Notes under the pieces: generated by a model
Told to the model about the DNA's origin: nothing
The model's input: the letters and a program-made list of their open reading frames with translations, nothing else
The model's database searches: none
Assembly: GCA_963422655.1 (NCBI GenBank)
Contig: OY730440.1
Location: 1,426,001-1,490,000, forward strand
Direction of reading: 5' to 3'
Length of the DNA: 64,000 bases
DNA from: CATQHS01 sp963422655
GTDB lineage: Bacteria; Actinomycetota; Acidimicrobiia; Acidimicrobiales; Aldehydirespiratoraceae
Shown here: positions 7,876 to 15,837 of the stretch, piece after piece
How the letters are laid out: each line of letters begins with the position of its first letter
Position numbering within the stretch: position 1 is the first letter of the stretch
Made by a program: the position numbers and the translations under genes

Positions 7876-8880
7876 ATGACCCTCACCCGATTCGGCTTCC
7901 AGATCCCAAGCTTCACCTCCCCCGGTGTCGACGACGCCGAACTGTTCGAGGTGGTCGTAGCTGCGGCCACCACCGCCGAGCAGAGCGGATTCGACTCGCT
8001 GTGGGTCATGGATCACTTCCATCAGATCCCGGCCGTAGGCCAGGCCACCGAACCCATGCTGGAGGCTTACACGCTGCTGGCCGGGCTGGCGGCCCGCACC
8101 CGCTCGGCTCGGATCGGTGCCTTGGTCACCGGGGTGACCTATCGCAACCCGGCTCTGCTAGCCAAGATGGTGACTACCCTCGACATCATCTCGGGTGGCC
8201 GGGCCGTCTGCGGCTTGGGAGCGGCCTGGTTCGAGGCTGAGCACGCCGCTTACGGCTACGAGTTTCCATCGGTACCCGAGCGCATGGACCGCCTGGCCGA
8301 GGCGGTTCAGATCTGTCGGGCCATGTTCACCGGCCCCGAGGCCAGCCGGGCCGGCTACCACTACCAAGGCCACCACTATCAGATCGACGGTGCCCTGAAC
8401 CTGCCCCGGCCCGTTACACCGGGAGGACCTCCCATCCTCATCGGTGGCGGGGGTGAGCGGCGCACCCTGAAGCTGGTGGCGGAGTATGCCGACGCCTGCA
8501 ACATCTTCGGCGACCCCGAAACCGTGCGCCACAAACTGGCCGTTCTCGACGAGCACTGCCGCCGGGCCGGTCGTGACCCGGCCGAGATCACCAAGACCCG
8601 ACTGGGGGCGCTGGTGTTGGCTGGCACTGCCGCCGAGGCCGCCCGGATCGGGGCCGATCTGCGGGCCACCCGCAACATGGCCATGGACAAATACCGGGGC
8701 TACACCATCGAGGGCGATGCCGACGGAGTGGTGGCCCAGATCCAGGCCTTGTTCGAAGCCGGGCTCGACGGGTTGATCTTCAACATGAGTGACCTAACCG
8801 ACCGGGCCGGGATAGCCGAAGCCGGAGCGCTGCTGCAAGACGCCTTCGGCTCGGACGCTCCACCGAAAAATCGGCGGTGA
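7876..8880 (+). CDS. LLM class oxidoreductase, probably F420-dependent
   Basis: A 334-residue luciferase-like TIM-barrel enzyme. Typical landmarks are FGFQIPSFTS at the N-terminus, SGFDSLWVMDHFHQIP (about 37-52), IGALVTGVTYRNPALLAKMV, DIISGGRAVCGLGAAW and PILIGGGGERRTLKL. In actinobacteria, proteins of this exact style use cofactor F420 rather than FMN; that part is inference. ATG 7876 is preferred over upstream starts because GAAAGGCGAG at 7861-7870 is a good Shine-Dalgarno and the family N-terminus begins there. GTGA overlap with the MFS gene implies one transcript. The 125 bp upstream contain GTATAC twice (7791-7814) as a short inverted pair. Confidence 0.88.
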   Translation: MTLTRFGFQIPSFTSPGVDDAELFEVVVAAATTAEQSGFDSLWVMDHFHQIPAVGQATEPMLEAYTLLAGLAARTRSARIGALVTGVTYRNPALLAKMVTTLDIISGGRAVCGLGAAWFEAEHAAYGYEFPSVPERMDRLAEAVQICRAMFTGPEASRAGYHYQGHHYQIDGALNLPRPVTPGGPPILIGGGGERRTLKLVAEYADACNIFGDPETVRHKLAVLDEHCRRAGRDPAEITKTRLGALVLAGTAAEAARIGADLRATRNMAMDKYRGYTIEGDADGVVAQIQALFEAGLDGLIFNMSDLTDRAGIAEAGALLQDAFGSDAPPKNRR

Positions 8881-10127
8881 CCGGTAACGATCCGGTGCCG
8901 GCTGCGGAGGCCGGCCCCAGCACCGATGAGCGCCCCAGCACCGATGAGCGAGCGCGCCCGGTCACGGCCATGGTGTCGGCCGTTTCGTCGCAGATCGCGG
9001 CCATGATGCCCGCCTTCGCCTTGGGGGCACTGGCGGTGACCATGAGAGCCGACCTCGGGTTCAGCGAAGCCCGGCTCGGCGATGCCGTGGCCTTCTTTTT
9101 CCTGCTGGCCGCGGTTACGTCTCCCCATGCCGGCACCCTCACCGATCGGCTCGGGCCCCGGCGCTCCCTGCACGTGGCCTGCATTCTGAGCGCAGTTTCG
9201 GTCCTGTTCATAGCCGTCGTCAGGTCCTACCCGGTTCTGCTGGTGGCATTGGCTGTCGGGGCTGTGGGTCTGACCATCGCCGGACCCGGAACCAAGACGA
9301 TGGTGGCCCGGGGGGTCCCGGTTCGGCGTCACGGCCTCGCATTCGGCATCCAGGCTGCGGCCATCCCCGGCTCGGTGTTTCTGGCCGGCCTGGCCGTACC
9401 GTCCATCGGCCTCACCCTCGGATGGCGCTGGGCTTTCGTGACGGCGGCGGCGGTGCCCTTGGTCGGGTTCGTTTCCGCGCCGCCCTACCGTGCCAGTCCC
9501 CGTGCCATTACCAAACGGATGATCCGGTCCGAGGGCGCCTCCCGGGGCCTGAGCGACATCGATTACGGGCCGCTGAAACTGATCGGTCTGGCCGCAGCAT
9601 CGGGATCGGCAGCCTGCACCGTCATGGCCGCTTTCTTCGTCTCGGCTGCTACTGAAGCAGGTATCGCCGAGGGATCGGCCGGGATCCTGCTGGCGGTGGC
9701 CAGCGCTACCGTCATAGCCACCCGCATCGGCGCCGGTTACATGGCCGACCGCCGGTGCACCGGCCATCTCAAGATTGTCTCGGGCATGCTGGCCGTCAGC
9801 ACCATCGGCTATCTGGGCGTGGCCACCGGATCGAAGATCCTCCTACCCTTGGGGGCCATTTTCGCTCTGGGATTGGGGTGGGCATGGACCGGTCTGATCG
9901 TCCATACCGTGATTCGGGCCTACCGCGATACCCCTGGCGCCGCTACCGGTATGACCTCGGGCGGTCTCAACGTGGGCGGGGTGGTGGGCCCGTTCATCTT
10001 CGGCCGGCTGGTGGAGGGTTTTTCCTACGGGGTCGGTTTCGTGACCATGGCCGTCTTCGCGTTACTGGGCGCGGTTGCTGCTGACGCCGGTCGGCGCCGA
10101 CTCGAGCGCATGCCAGGGACTCGCTGA
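8877..10127 (+). CDS. MFS transporter
   Basis: A 416-residue multi-pass membrane protein with about 12 hydrophobic segments. The MFS loop 2-3 signature is visible as GTLTDRLGPRRSLHVAC, and a second-half counterpart as GYMADRRCTGHLKIVSG. A helix 11 glycine motif, TGMTSGGLNVGGVVGPFIFG, is present. It starts with GTG overlapping the LLM oxidoreductase stop, so it probably moves the substrate or product of that enzyme, or is an efflux pump. The N-terminal tail contains an 18-bp tandem duplication (STDERP-STDERA). Confidence 0.9.
   Translation: MTGNDPVPAAEAGPSTDERPSTDERARPVTAMVSAVSSQIAAMMPAFALGALAVTMRADLGFSEARLGDAVAFFFLLAAVTSPHAGTLTDRLGPRRSLHVACILSAVSVLFIAVVRSYPVLLVALAVGAVGLTIAGPGTKTMVARGVPVRRHGLAFGIQAAAIPGSVFLAGLAVPSIGLTLGWRWAFVTAAAVPLVGFVSAPPYRASPRAITKRMIRSEGASRGLSDIDYGPLKLIGLAAASGSAACTVMAAFFVSAATEAGIAEGSAGILLAVASATVIATRIGAGYMADRRCTGHLKIVSGMLAVSTIGYLGVATGSKILLPLGAIFALGLGWAWTGLIVHTVIRAYRDTPGAATGMTSGGLNVGGVVGPFIFGRLVEGFSYGVGFVTMAVFALLGAVAADAGRRRLERMPGTR
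8916..8951 (+). repeat. 18-bp tandem duplication in the MFS N-terminus
   Basis: Two copies of cccagcaccgatgagcgN keep the frame and duplicate PSTDER in the cytoplasmic tail before the first membrane segment. Confidence 0.92.
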
Positions 10128-10167
10128 CGGGTGGGAGCGAAACACGGCTGCCGTCGGATCACGTTCC

Positions 10168-10240
10168 GGCTATCTCGACCCGGCTATCTCGACCCGGCTA
10201 TCTTGAATCCAGGTCTATCTCGACTCCAGGTCTACCCGGG
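10168..10240 (+). repeat. 14-bp tandem repeats in the channel-gene leader
   Basis: ctatctcgacccgg is repeated about 2.5 times, followed by two degenerate copies (tatcttgaatccaggt, tatctcgactccaggt). The block fills the 110-bp gap between the MFS stop and the channel gene, so any promoter for the channel must lie in or near it. Confidence 0.85.
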
Positions 10241-10248
10241 TGCCACCT

Positions 10249-12327
10249 ATGCGCCGAGCATTCATAGCTGTTCTCGGAATCCTGTTGACAGTGCTGGTCC
10301 TTCCGCCGCCCGGCATCGAGTTGGCAGCAGCCCTGTCCAACGATGAGCCACGAGTGCGGCTGGCCCGGCCCACTTGGGACACCGGATGGTTCCAAGCCGA
10401 GGTCTACCGGCTATTGCTCCAGGAATTGGGATACCAGGTGGATGGCCCGGTCACCATGACCAACGCCGAGTTCTATGAGGCCGTGGCCGCTGGCGAGGTG
10501 GACCTGTGGGCCAGCGGCTGGTTCCCGTTGCACGATGCTCTCATCAAGGACTCAGACCCGGTGGAGATCGTCGGTACGGAGGTTGACGACGGTGCGCTTC
10601 AGGGCTATTTCGTCGATGCGACGACCGCCGCAACCTACGACATCACCAACCTGGGCGACCTCGCCGATCCTGATCTGGCGGCACTGTTCGACCATGACGG
10701 CAACGGTCGGGCCGACCTCATCGGCTGCAACGTTGGATGGTCCTGCGCCGAAACCATCGACCACCATCTCATGGCCTACGGACTGACCGAAACGGTGGAA
10801 CATGTGCAGGGCGACTACTCCCCTCTCATAACTGAGACCATCGCCCGCCACGCTGGCGGGCAACCTGTCTTGTACTACACGTGGACCCCGAACTGGACGG
10901 TGGGCGAGCTGGCCCCCGGCCGAGAAGTCGTATGGCTGGAGACGCCGTTTCCCTCCCTGCCACCGGATCAGGTCTCCGCTCTGGACCGCACCGCCATTGC
11001 CGGGATTCGGGGATGCGCCAATGATCCCTGCCAGGTCGGTTGGCCTCCCAATGACATACGCGTGGTAGCCAATTCCGATTTTCTGGATGCGAATCCGTCA
11101 GTGCGTCAACTCTTGGAGCTAGTGGTCATTCCCCTTGAGGACATCTCGGCCCAGAACGTGCTCATGGTGGCCCGAGATGGTGACCCGGCCGATATCCGGC
11201 ACCAAGCCGAGGAGTGGGTAGAGGCGAACCGGGCCATAGTCACGGGCTGGATCGAGACGTCCGATCCCGACGCGGTCGGGTTGGACGATTCCCAGACGGA
11301 TGACACGGATACGGGAGGAACATTGACGGTGGCGGCGCGCCCCCTTGCCCCTTTCGTGATCTATGAGAATCCCAAATACAGCGGCTTCGAGGTGGAATTG
11401 ATTCGCCTCGTCGCCGCCCGAATAGGCATGTCGGTGGAGATCCATGCGGTGGATACCGTTGCCAAGCAGATTGACGACATAACCCGCGGTGTCGCCCAAG
11501 TGGGATTGGGAGGGGCAGCTATCACCGGATCCCGGGAGAAGCTCGTCAATTTCTCTTTGCCGGTGCTTGATTCCGGCCTGACCGTCATGGCCCCCACCGA
11601 GGCGTCGAGGGGGGTCGACGACCGGATCCTGGTCTTCTTCCGAGCTATTGCATCGTCGGACCTGCCCTGGCTGCTGATCGTGTTCGGAATAGCGGTGCTG
11701 GTGGCCGCCCACTTGATCTGGTGGCTGGAACGCCGTCACAACCCCGACTTTGCCGAACCGTACCGTCGGGGGATCTGGGATTCGTTCTACTGGTCGATTG
11801 TGACCATGAGTACAGTCGGGTACGGAGACAAGGTGGCTCGGGGCCGGATGGGGCGGGCGCTGGCGCTGGTGTGGATCGCTTTGGGCACTCTGGTATTCGC
11901 CAGCTTCACTGCCTCCATTGCCTCTTCATTGGCAGTAAGCGAGTTGAGAGGCGATATCTCCGGGCCGTCGGACCTACCCGGACACCGAGTGGCTACCGTC
12001 ATACACTCCGCCGGTGAGGCCTATCTCCCTACCATCGGGGTCGGCCCGGTGCTGGTGGACGACATCGGTGACGCCTACCACCTCTTGGACCAAGGAGAGG
12101 TCGACGCAGTCGTGTTCGATGCCCCTGTCCTGCGATTCCATGCTTCTCGTCGAGGTGCTGGCGAGGTGGCCACGGTCGGACCGGTCTTCGAGAAGGTCCA
12201 GTACGGGCTCATGCTCGCCGAGAGCGACACAGAACTGCGTGAACGTCTCAACCTCGCACTGCTGGATCTCATAGAAAGCGGCGTTTACGGGCAACTGCAC
12301 GAAGCCTGGTTCGGCGCCTTCAGATGA
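10249..12327 (+). CDS. Betaine-type binding domain fused to a glutamate-receptor-like K+ channel
   Basis: A 692-residue predicted membrane protein with four parts. Residues 1-28 form a signal peptide. Residues about 36-335 are an OpuAC/ProX-type glycine-betaine-binding domain, clearly paralogous to the lipoprotein at 12811-13893: shared PTWD, LWASGWFPLHD, FDHDGNGRADLIGCN, TWTPNW and VVWLE, with at least six matching Trp. Residues about 357-450 and 565-690 form a split periplasmic binding domain of ionotropic-glutamate-receptor type; ITGSREKLVNFSLPV matches the receptor S1 stretch whose Arg holds the ligand carboxylate. Between the halves are M1 (about 472-492), a pore loop with the potassium filter TVGYGD (522-527), and M2 (FASFTASIASSLAV, resembling the receptor SYTANLAAF motif). 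ATG 10249 is chosen; GTG 10240 is possible. It converges on betaine-transport genes. Confidence 0.9.
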   Translation: MRRAFIAVLGILLTVLVLPPPGIELAAALSNDEPRVRLARPTWDTGWFQAEVYRLLLQELGYQVDGPVTMTNAEFYEAVAAGEVDLWASGWFPLHDALIKDSDPVEIVGTEVDDGALQGYFVDATTAATYDITNLGDLADPDLAALFDHDGNGRADLIGCNVGWSCAETIDHHLMAYGLTETVEHVQGDYSPLITETIARHAGGQPVLYYTWTPNWTVGELAPGREVVWLETPFPSLPPDQVSALDRTAIAGIRGCANDPCQVGWPPNDIRVVANSDFLDANPSVRQLLELVVIPLEDISAQNVLMVARDGDPADIRHQAEEWVEANRAIVTGWIETSDPDAVGLDDSQTDDTDTGGTLTVAARPLAPFVIYENPKYSGFEVELIRLVAARIGMSVEIHAVDTVAKQIDDITRGVAQVGLGGAAITGSREKLVNFSLPVLDSGLTVMAPTEASRGVDDRILVFFRAIASSDLPWLLIVFGIAVLVAAHLIWWLERRHNPDFAEPYRRGIWDSFYWSIVTMSTVGYGDKVARGRMGRALALVWIALGTLVFASFTASIASSLAVSELRGDISGPSDLPGHRVATVIHSAGEAYLPTIGVGPVLVDDIGDAYHLLDQGEVDAVVFDAPVLRFHASRRGAGEVATVGPVFEKVQYGLMLAESDTELRERLNLALLDLIESGVYGQLHEAWFGAFR

Positions 12328-12712
12328 GAAGCCCCAAGTGTAGAAGCCCAGGTGTACTGGGTAGTCAGGTTTGGTGATGGTCGGCTGGTTGGTGGTGGGG
12401 CCATGGTTGATCGACGAGGGCGTGGGCGTGGGTCGTACGCACCGACGGCTGACACCCCATCGCCCAGGCCACACGCATGACCAGCACCGGATGATCACAG
12501 ACACGACACACAAGCAAACAACACCCCCAAACCCCCAACACGGCAAGACACACGAAGACCTCCTGGTCTGTGAAGTAGAACAACTCCACAATGCCAGGAG
12601 GTCTTCATACGCTTAGGGACCTGTCACCAACCTCTCTGCCCAGTAAACCTAGCTAAGGACTCGAGAAGCCTCAGCTATGGACTTCTCAGCCAAGAGACGC
12701 CCTTTACGCTTT
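12328..12712. other. Non-coding convergent gap with a 13-bp perfect inverted repeat
   Basis: No credible gene is seen between the channel and the betaine-binding lipoprotein. gaagacctcctgg (12554-12566) and ccaggaggtcttc (12594-12606) form a perfect 13-bp inverted repeat with a 27-nt spacer. It could serve as a terminator for the two converging transcripts, but has no T-run. The strand just before it (12500-12545) is rich in A and C. A mobile-element remnant was considered but no transposase motif is visible. Confidence 0.5.
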
Positions 12713-12812
12713 ACGAGCTTTACAAACGGGTCACGAGCTTTACAAACGGGTCACGAGCTTTACAAACGGGTCACGAGCTTTACAAACGGGTCACGAGCTT
12801 TACAAACGGGTC
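12713..12812. repeat. 20-bp tandem repeat, 5 copies
   Basis: acgagctttacaaacgggtc occurs five times in a row with no mismatch. The last copy overlaps the TGA stop (12811-12813, minus strand) of the betaine-binding lipoprotein gene. Perfect identity implies recent expansion and probably length variation between strains. Confidence 0.97.
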
Positions 12813-13893
12813 AACCTCGGGCTGTTGACAGCCAGCCATCGACCAAGCCACGGTTGGCAGCTATCCACCCAGCGGCGTCGGCCTGTATCTGTTCCTCAGA
12901 GTAGCCCCGATCGGCCGCTGCCATCTTGGAGTTCTGGGTGGCGATGTCGGCCAAGGGGATGGCCACCACCTCCAACAGGCGTTGGATCATCGGGTTGTCG
13001 TCCAGGAAATCGGTGTTTCCTACGGCTCGGATGCTGTTGACCGCCCAGCCCATGTCGCACGGATCGGCAGTACAGCCTTTGAGGCCCGGGACCGTGGTGG
13101 TTCCCTCTTCGTCGGGATGCGCCGGAGACTCAAGCCAGACTACATCTGTACCGGGAACCAGAACATCAATAGTCCAATTCGGGGTCCAAGCGTAGAACAA
13201 GGCTGAGTCACCCGCCGCCACCCTGTCCTGGACCCCGCTGACCAGATCGCTGTAGTCGCCAGACACCTGCTCCACGTTGGCACCCCAGTCGAGCTCAGCG
13301 ATATGGGAGTCGATAACGGTGTTGCAGGCCCATCCCTTGTTGCACCCGATCAAGTCGGCGAGGCCGTCACCGTCATGGTCGAACACTTGAGCCACCATGG
13401 GATCAGCCAAGTCAGACATCGAGGTGATCCCCATGCTGTCGGCGGTGGCTTTGTCGATCATGTACCCCTGGAGCGCTCCGGATTCCACCTGGTAGCCGAC
13501 CGGCTCGATCGGCAAATCGGTGGACTGCCCGGTAACCAGCTCTCCTTCGAGGTAGATGTCGTGAAGGGGGAACCAGCCGTTGGCCCACAGATCGTACTGA
13601 CCGCTGGCCAAGGCGGGGTAGAACCCGTTGGGATCAAGAGTGTGATCGGCTGGGTCGATAACCGTATACCCGAGCTCGCCGATGAGCTGAGCGTAGACAG
13701 CAGCTTGCATGAAACCACTATCCCAAGTCGCTCGAGCCATCGACACCTCTGATGGGTCGTCATCGTCGGTACTGCAGGCGGACAGCACCAGCCCCAATGC
13801 AGCCAGGATGGCTACGATCGTAGTTGCGGTCCTGCCGACGGTCTTGCGGTTCTTCAATTCGGACATTTCAGACCTTTTGAATATTTCAGACAT
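12811..13893 (-). CDS. Glycine-betaine/osmolyte-binding lipoprotein (OpuAC/ProX type)
   Basis: A lipoprotein of about 360 residues, expected to be anchored outside the membrane and to bind a quaternary-amine osmolyte. Lipobox LVLSAC ends at Cys 40 and is followed by an acidic linker (STDDDDP). The binding domain has ATWDSG, LWANGWFPLHD, GCNKGWACN, YAWTPNW and VVWLE; such Trp clusters make the aromatic box for trimethylammonium groups in this family. DHDGDGLADL looks like a calcium-type Asp loop. Start at 13893 is chosen because GAGGAG lies 8 bp upstream. An ATG overlapping the BCCT stop (13926) and one at 13866 are alternatives; this start region contains short duplications. It lies just downstream of the BCCT gene with no ABC permease or ATPase in the window. 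Confidence 0.88.
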   Translation of the reverse strand: MSEIFKRSEMSELKNRKTVGRTATTIVAILAALGLVLSACSTDDDDPSEVSMARATWDSGFMQAAVYAQLIGELGYTVIDPADHTLDPNGFYPALASGQYDLWANGWFPLHDIYLEGELVTGQSTDLPIEPVGYQVESGALQGYMIDKATADSMGITSMSDLADPMVAQVFDHDGDGLADLIGCNKGWACNTVIDSHIAELDWGANVEQVSGDYSDLVSGVQDRVAAGDSALFYAWTPNWTIDVLVPGTDVVWLESPAHPDEEGTTTVPGLKGCTADPCDMGWAVNSIRAVGNTDFLDDNPMIQRLLEVVAIPLADIATQNSKMAAADRGYSEEQIQADAAGWIAANRGLVDGWLSTARG

Positions 13894-13922
13894 TTTGGAT
13901 CTCCTCGTCTCAGGTCTCTCTG

Positions 13923-15749
13923 TCATCTCTTTGCCCCTTCCTCGAGTCGGTGCTTCACTTTGGCGAGAAGCCCGGTATGTCGAGAACGGAAGACGGCCTC
14001 GTCGTAGTGGCTCTCCAACAGATCCAGTTCTTCATGGAATGCCTTCCTGAGGCTCCAGCACATGACGAGAAGGATGATGGCGAAAGGTAGCCCGGTCGCG
14101 ACCGCAGCGGTTTGCAGAGCCGACAGCCCGCCGCCGAGCAGGAGCACAACTGCAACCAGCCCCTCCATCAGCGCCCAGAAGACCCGCTGAGGCTTCGGCG
14201 AGTCGAGCTTGCCTCCCGAGGTGAGATGGTCAACCACCAAAGAGCCCGAGTCCGAGGAAGTCACGAAGAATGAAACCAGCAACAACACCCCGATCATCGA
14301 GACGATGCCGGTCAGCGGGAATGCCTCCAGCATGTCGAAGAGGGCAGTAGCCACGTTGTCGTTGACCGCGGTGGCCACGTCCCGGGTGCCGCTGAGTTGG
14401 AGATCGATAGCTGAGCCGCCGAACACCGCCATCCACAGGAAACACAGCACCGTCGGCAGGAAGATCACTCCCATGAGCAACTCCCGCACCGAACGACCCT
14501 TGGAGATCCGAGCGATGAACATCCCGACGAATGGCGACCACGAGATCCACCATCCCCAGTAGAAGATGGTCCAGCCCGCCTGCCAGGAGGTGCCTTCGAA
14601 AGCCTCGTTCCAGAATGAGAACTCCGGCAGTATCTGTATGTAGTAGCCGAGACTCTGGGTGAACAGCGAGAGTATGAACAGGGTCGGACCAACGAGCAGC
14701 ACGAAGAACAGAAACGCAGCAGCCAGATAGATGTTGAGCTGGCTTAGTCGCTTCACTCCGGCATCGAGCCCGGCAACCACCGAGATGGTGGCCAGACCGG
14801 TTATGGCCGCGATCAGCACGATCTGGAACCCTGTGCCCGACGGGAGACCGAAGAGCTTGTGCAACCCTGCAGCGGCTTGTCCAGCCCCGAAGCCGAGTGA
14901 TGTGGCCAAGCCGAACAGAGTTGCCACCACGGTGAGAGTGTCGATTGCGTTGCCCCAGTTGCCGTAGATCTTGGGCCCGAGGATCGGGTAGAAGATCGAG
15001 CGGAATGTAAGGGGCAACCCTCGGTTGTAGGCGAAGAAGCCCAGAGCCAGGGCGACCAATCCGTAGAGGGCCCACCCGTGGATTCCCCAATGGAGGTAGG
15101 TGGTGGCCATGGCTGCCTTCCCAGCGGCGGCAGTCCCAGCTTCGACGTCGAACAGTGGCGCCGGAGAACTGAGATGGAAGATTGGCTCGGCCACCCCCCA
15201 GAACATCAACCCGATGCCGATGCCAGCCGAGATCAACATGGCATACCAAGCGCCGGTGGAGAACTCCGGCCGGGCGGTTGGGCCGCCCAATCGGATCTTG
15301 CCGTACCGACCCAAGGCGAAGAAGAGTGCTACTCCAACGAAGATGTTGAAATCGAGTATGTAGAGCCAGCCCAGTTTCCCGTTGATGAAATCGAGAACCG
15401 CGCTGAAAGCATCGGCGGTGGTGTCGGTGAAGGCCAGTGACAAAGCGATGAAGACCAGCAGGAACCCGGCTGACCACAACATCACCTGCGGGTGAATGTC
15501 AAACCCGGCCCGGACGATGTTTCGGTCGCCCGGCTCCCGGTCGGACACTTCAGGGTAGAAATCTATGTCAGGGTCGATTTGCAGCCCTTCGAACGGCTTC
15601 CGCTCGCGGATCGCCTCCTCGCGATGGCGTTTTTCCTCCTCCTCCCAGTCATGGAGCGCCAAGGTGGCGTCGGTTAGATCGATATCGGTGTCATCAGGGC
15701 TGCGGCGTACCCGAGGGTCTCCCGCTGCCGTAGTGCCTGTTTCGTCCAT
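13923..15749 (-). CDS. BCCT family betaine/choline/carnitine transporter
   Basis: A 608-residue secondary transporter with about 12 membrane segments, normally importing betaine, choline, carnitine or related osmolytes with Na+ or H+. The family signature in segment 8, FYWGWWISWSPFVGMFIARI, is intact, as is FWGVAEPIFH. The ATG at 15749 is preferred over an upstream in-frame start because GGAGG lies six bases before it. The N-terminus carries a long charged cytoplasmic tail (about 75 residues, rich in Glu, Asp and Arg). The C-terminal tail is also charged; such tails act as osmosensors in some BCCT members, so osmotic activation is plausible. It is followed by the binding lipoprotein, with 29 bp between stop and chosen start. 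Confidence 0.95.
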   Translation of the reverse strand: MDETGTTAAGDPRVRRSPDDTDIDLTDATLALHDWEEEEKRHREEAIRERKPFEGLQIDPDIDFYPEVSDREPGDRNIVRAGFDIHPQVMLWSAGFLLVFIALSLAFTDTTADAFSAVLDFINGKLGWLYILDFNIFVGVALFFALGRYGKIRLGGPTARPEFSTGAWYAMLISAGIGIGLMFWGVAEPIFHLSSPAPLFDVEAGTAAAGKAAMATTYLHWGIHGWALYGLVALALGFFAYNRGLPLTFRSIFYPILGPKIYGNWGNAIDTLTVVATLFGLATSLGFGAGQAAAGLHKLFGLPSGTGFQIVLIAAITGLATISVVAGLDAGVKRLSQLNIYLAAAFLFFVLLVGPTLFILSLFTQSLGYYIQILPEFSFWNEAFEGTSWQAGWTIFYWGWWISWSPFVGMFIARISKGRSVRELLMGVIFLPTVLCFLWMAVFGGSAIDLQLSGTRDVATAVNDNVATALFDMLEAFPLTGIVSMIGVLLLVSFFVTSSDSGSLVVDHLTSGGKLDSPKPQRVFWALMEGLVAVVLLLGGGLSALQTAAVATGLPFAIILLVMCWSLRKAFHEELDLLESHYDEAVFRSRHTGLLAKVKHRLEEGAKR

Positions 15750-15837
15750 TAGGGTCCTCCGAGTTGCTTCTCCCCGGGCAACACGCACCTAGCACAATAG
15801 GTACGAGACCAGGTTGCGGCGAGCATAACTAAGATCA

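Noticed and set aside
7972..8060. tRNA or riboswitch signals near the LLM gene and elsewhere in short intergenic gaps
   Set aside because: No cloverleaf or known aptamer core could be traced in any gap; gaps are mostly filled by short repeats.
12365..12606. Insertion-sequence remnant around the 13-bp inverted repeat
   Set aside because: No transposase motif, no target duplication and no second end could be found; only the inverted repeat itself is supported.
12713..12812. Possible CRISPR array
   Set aside because: The five 20-bp units are directly adjacent with no spacers, and no cas gene is present; it is a plain tandem repeat. The same applies to the other short arrays.
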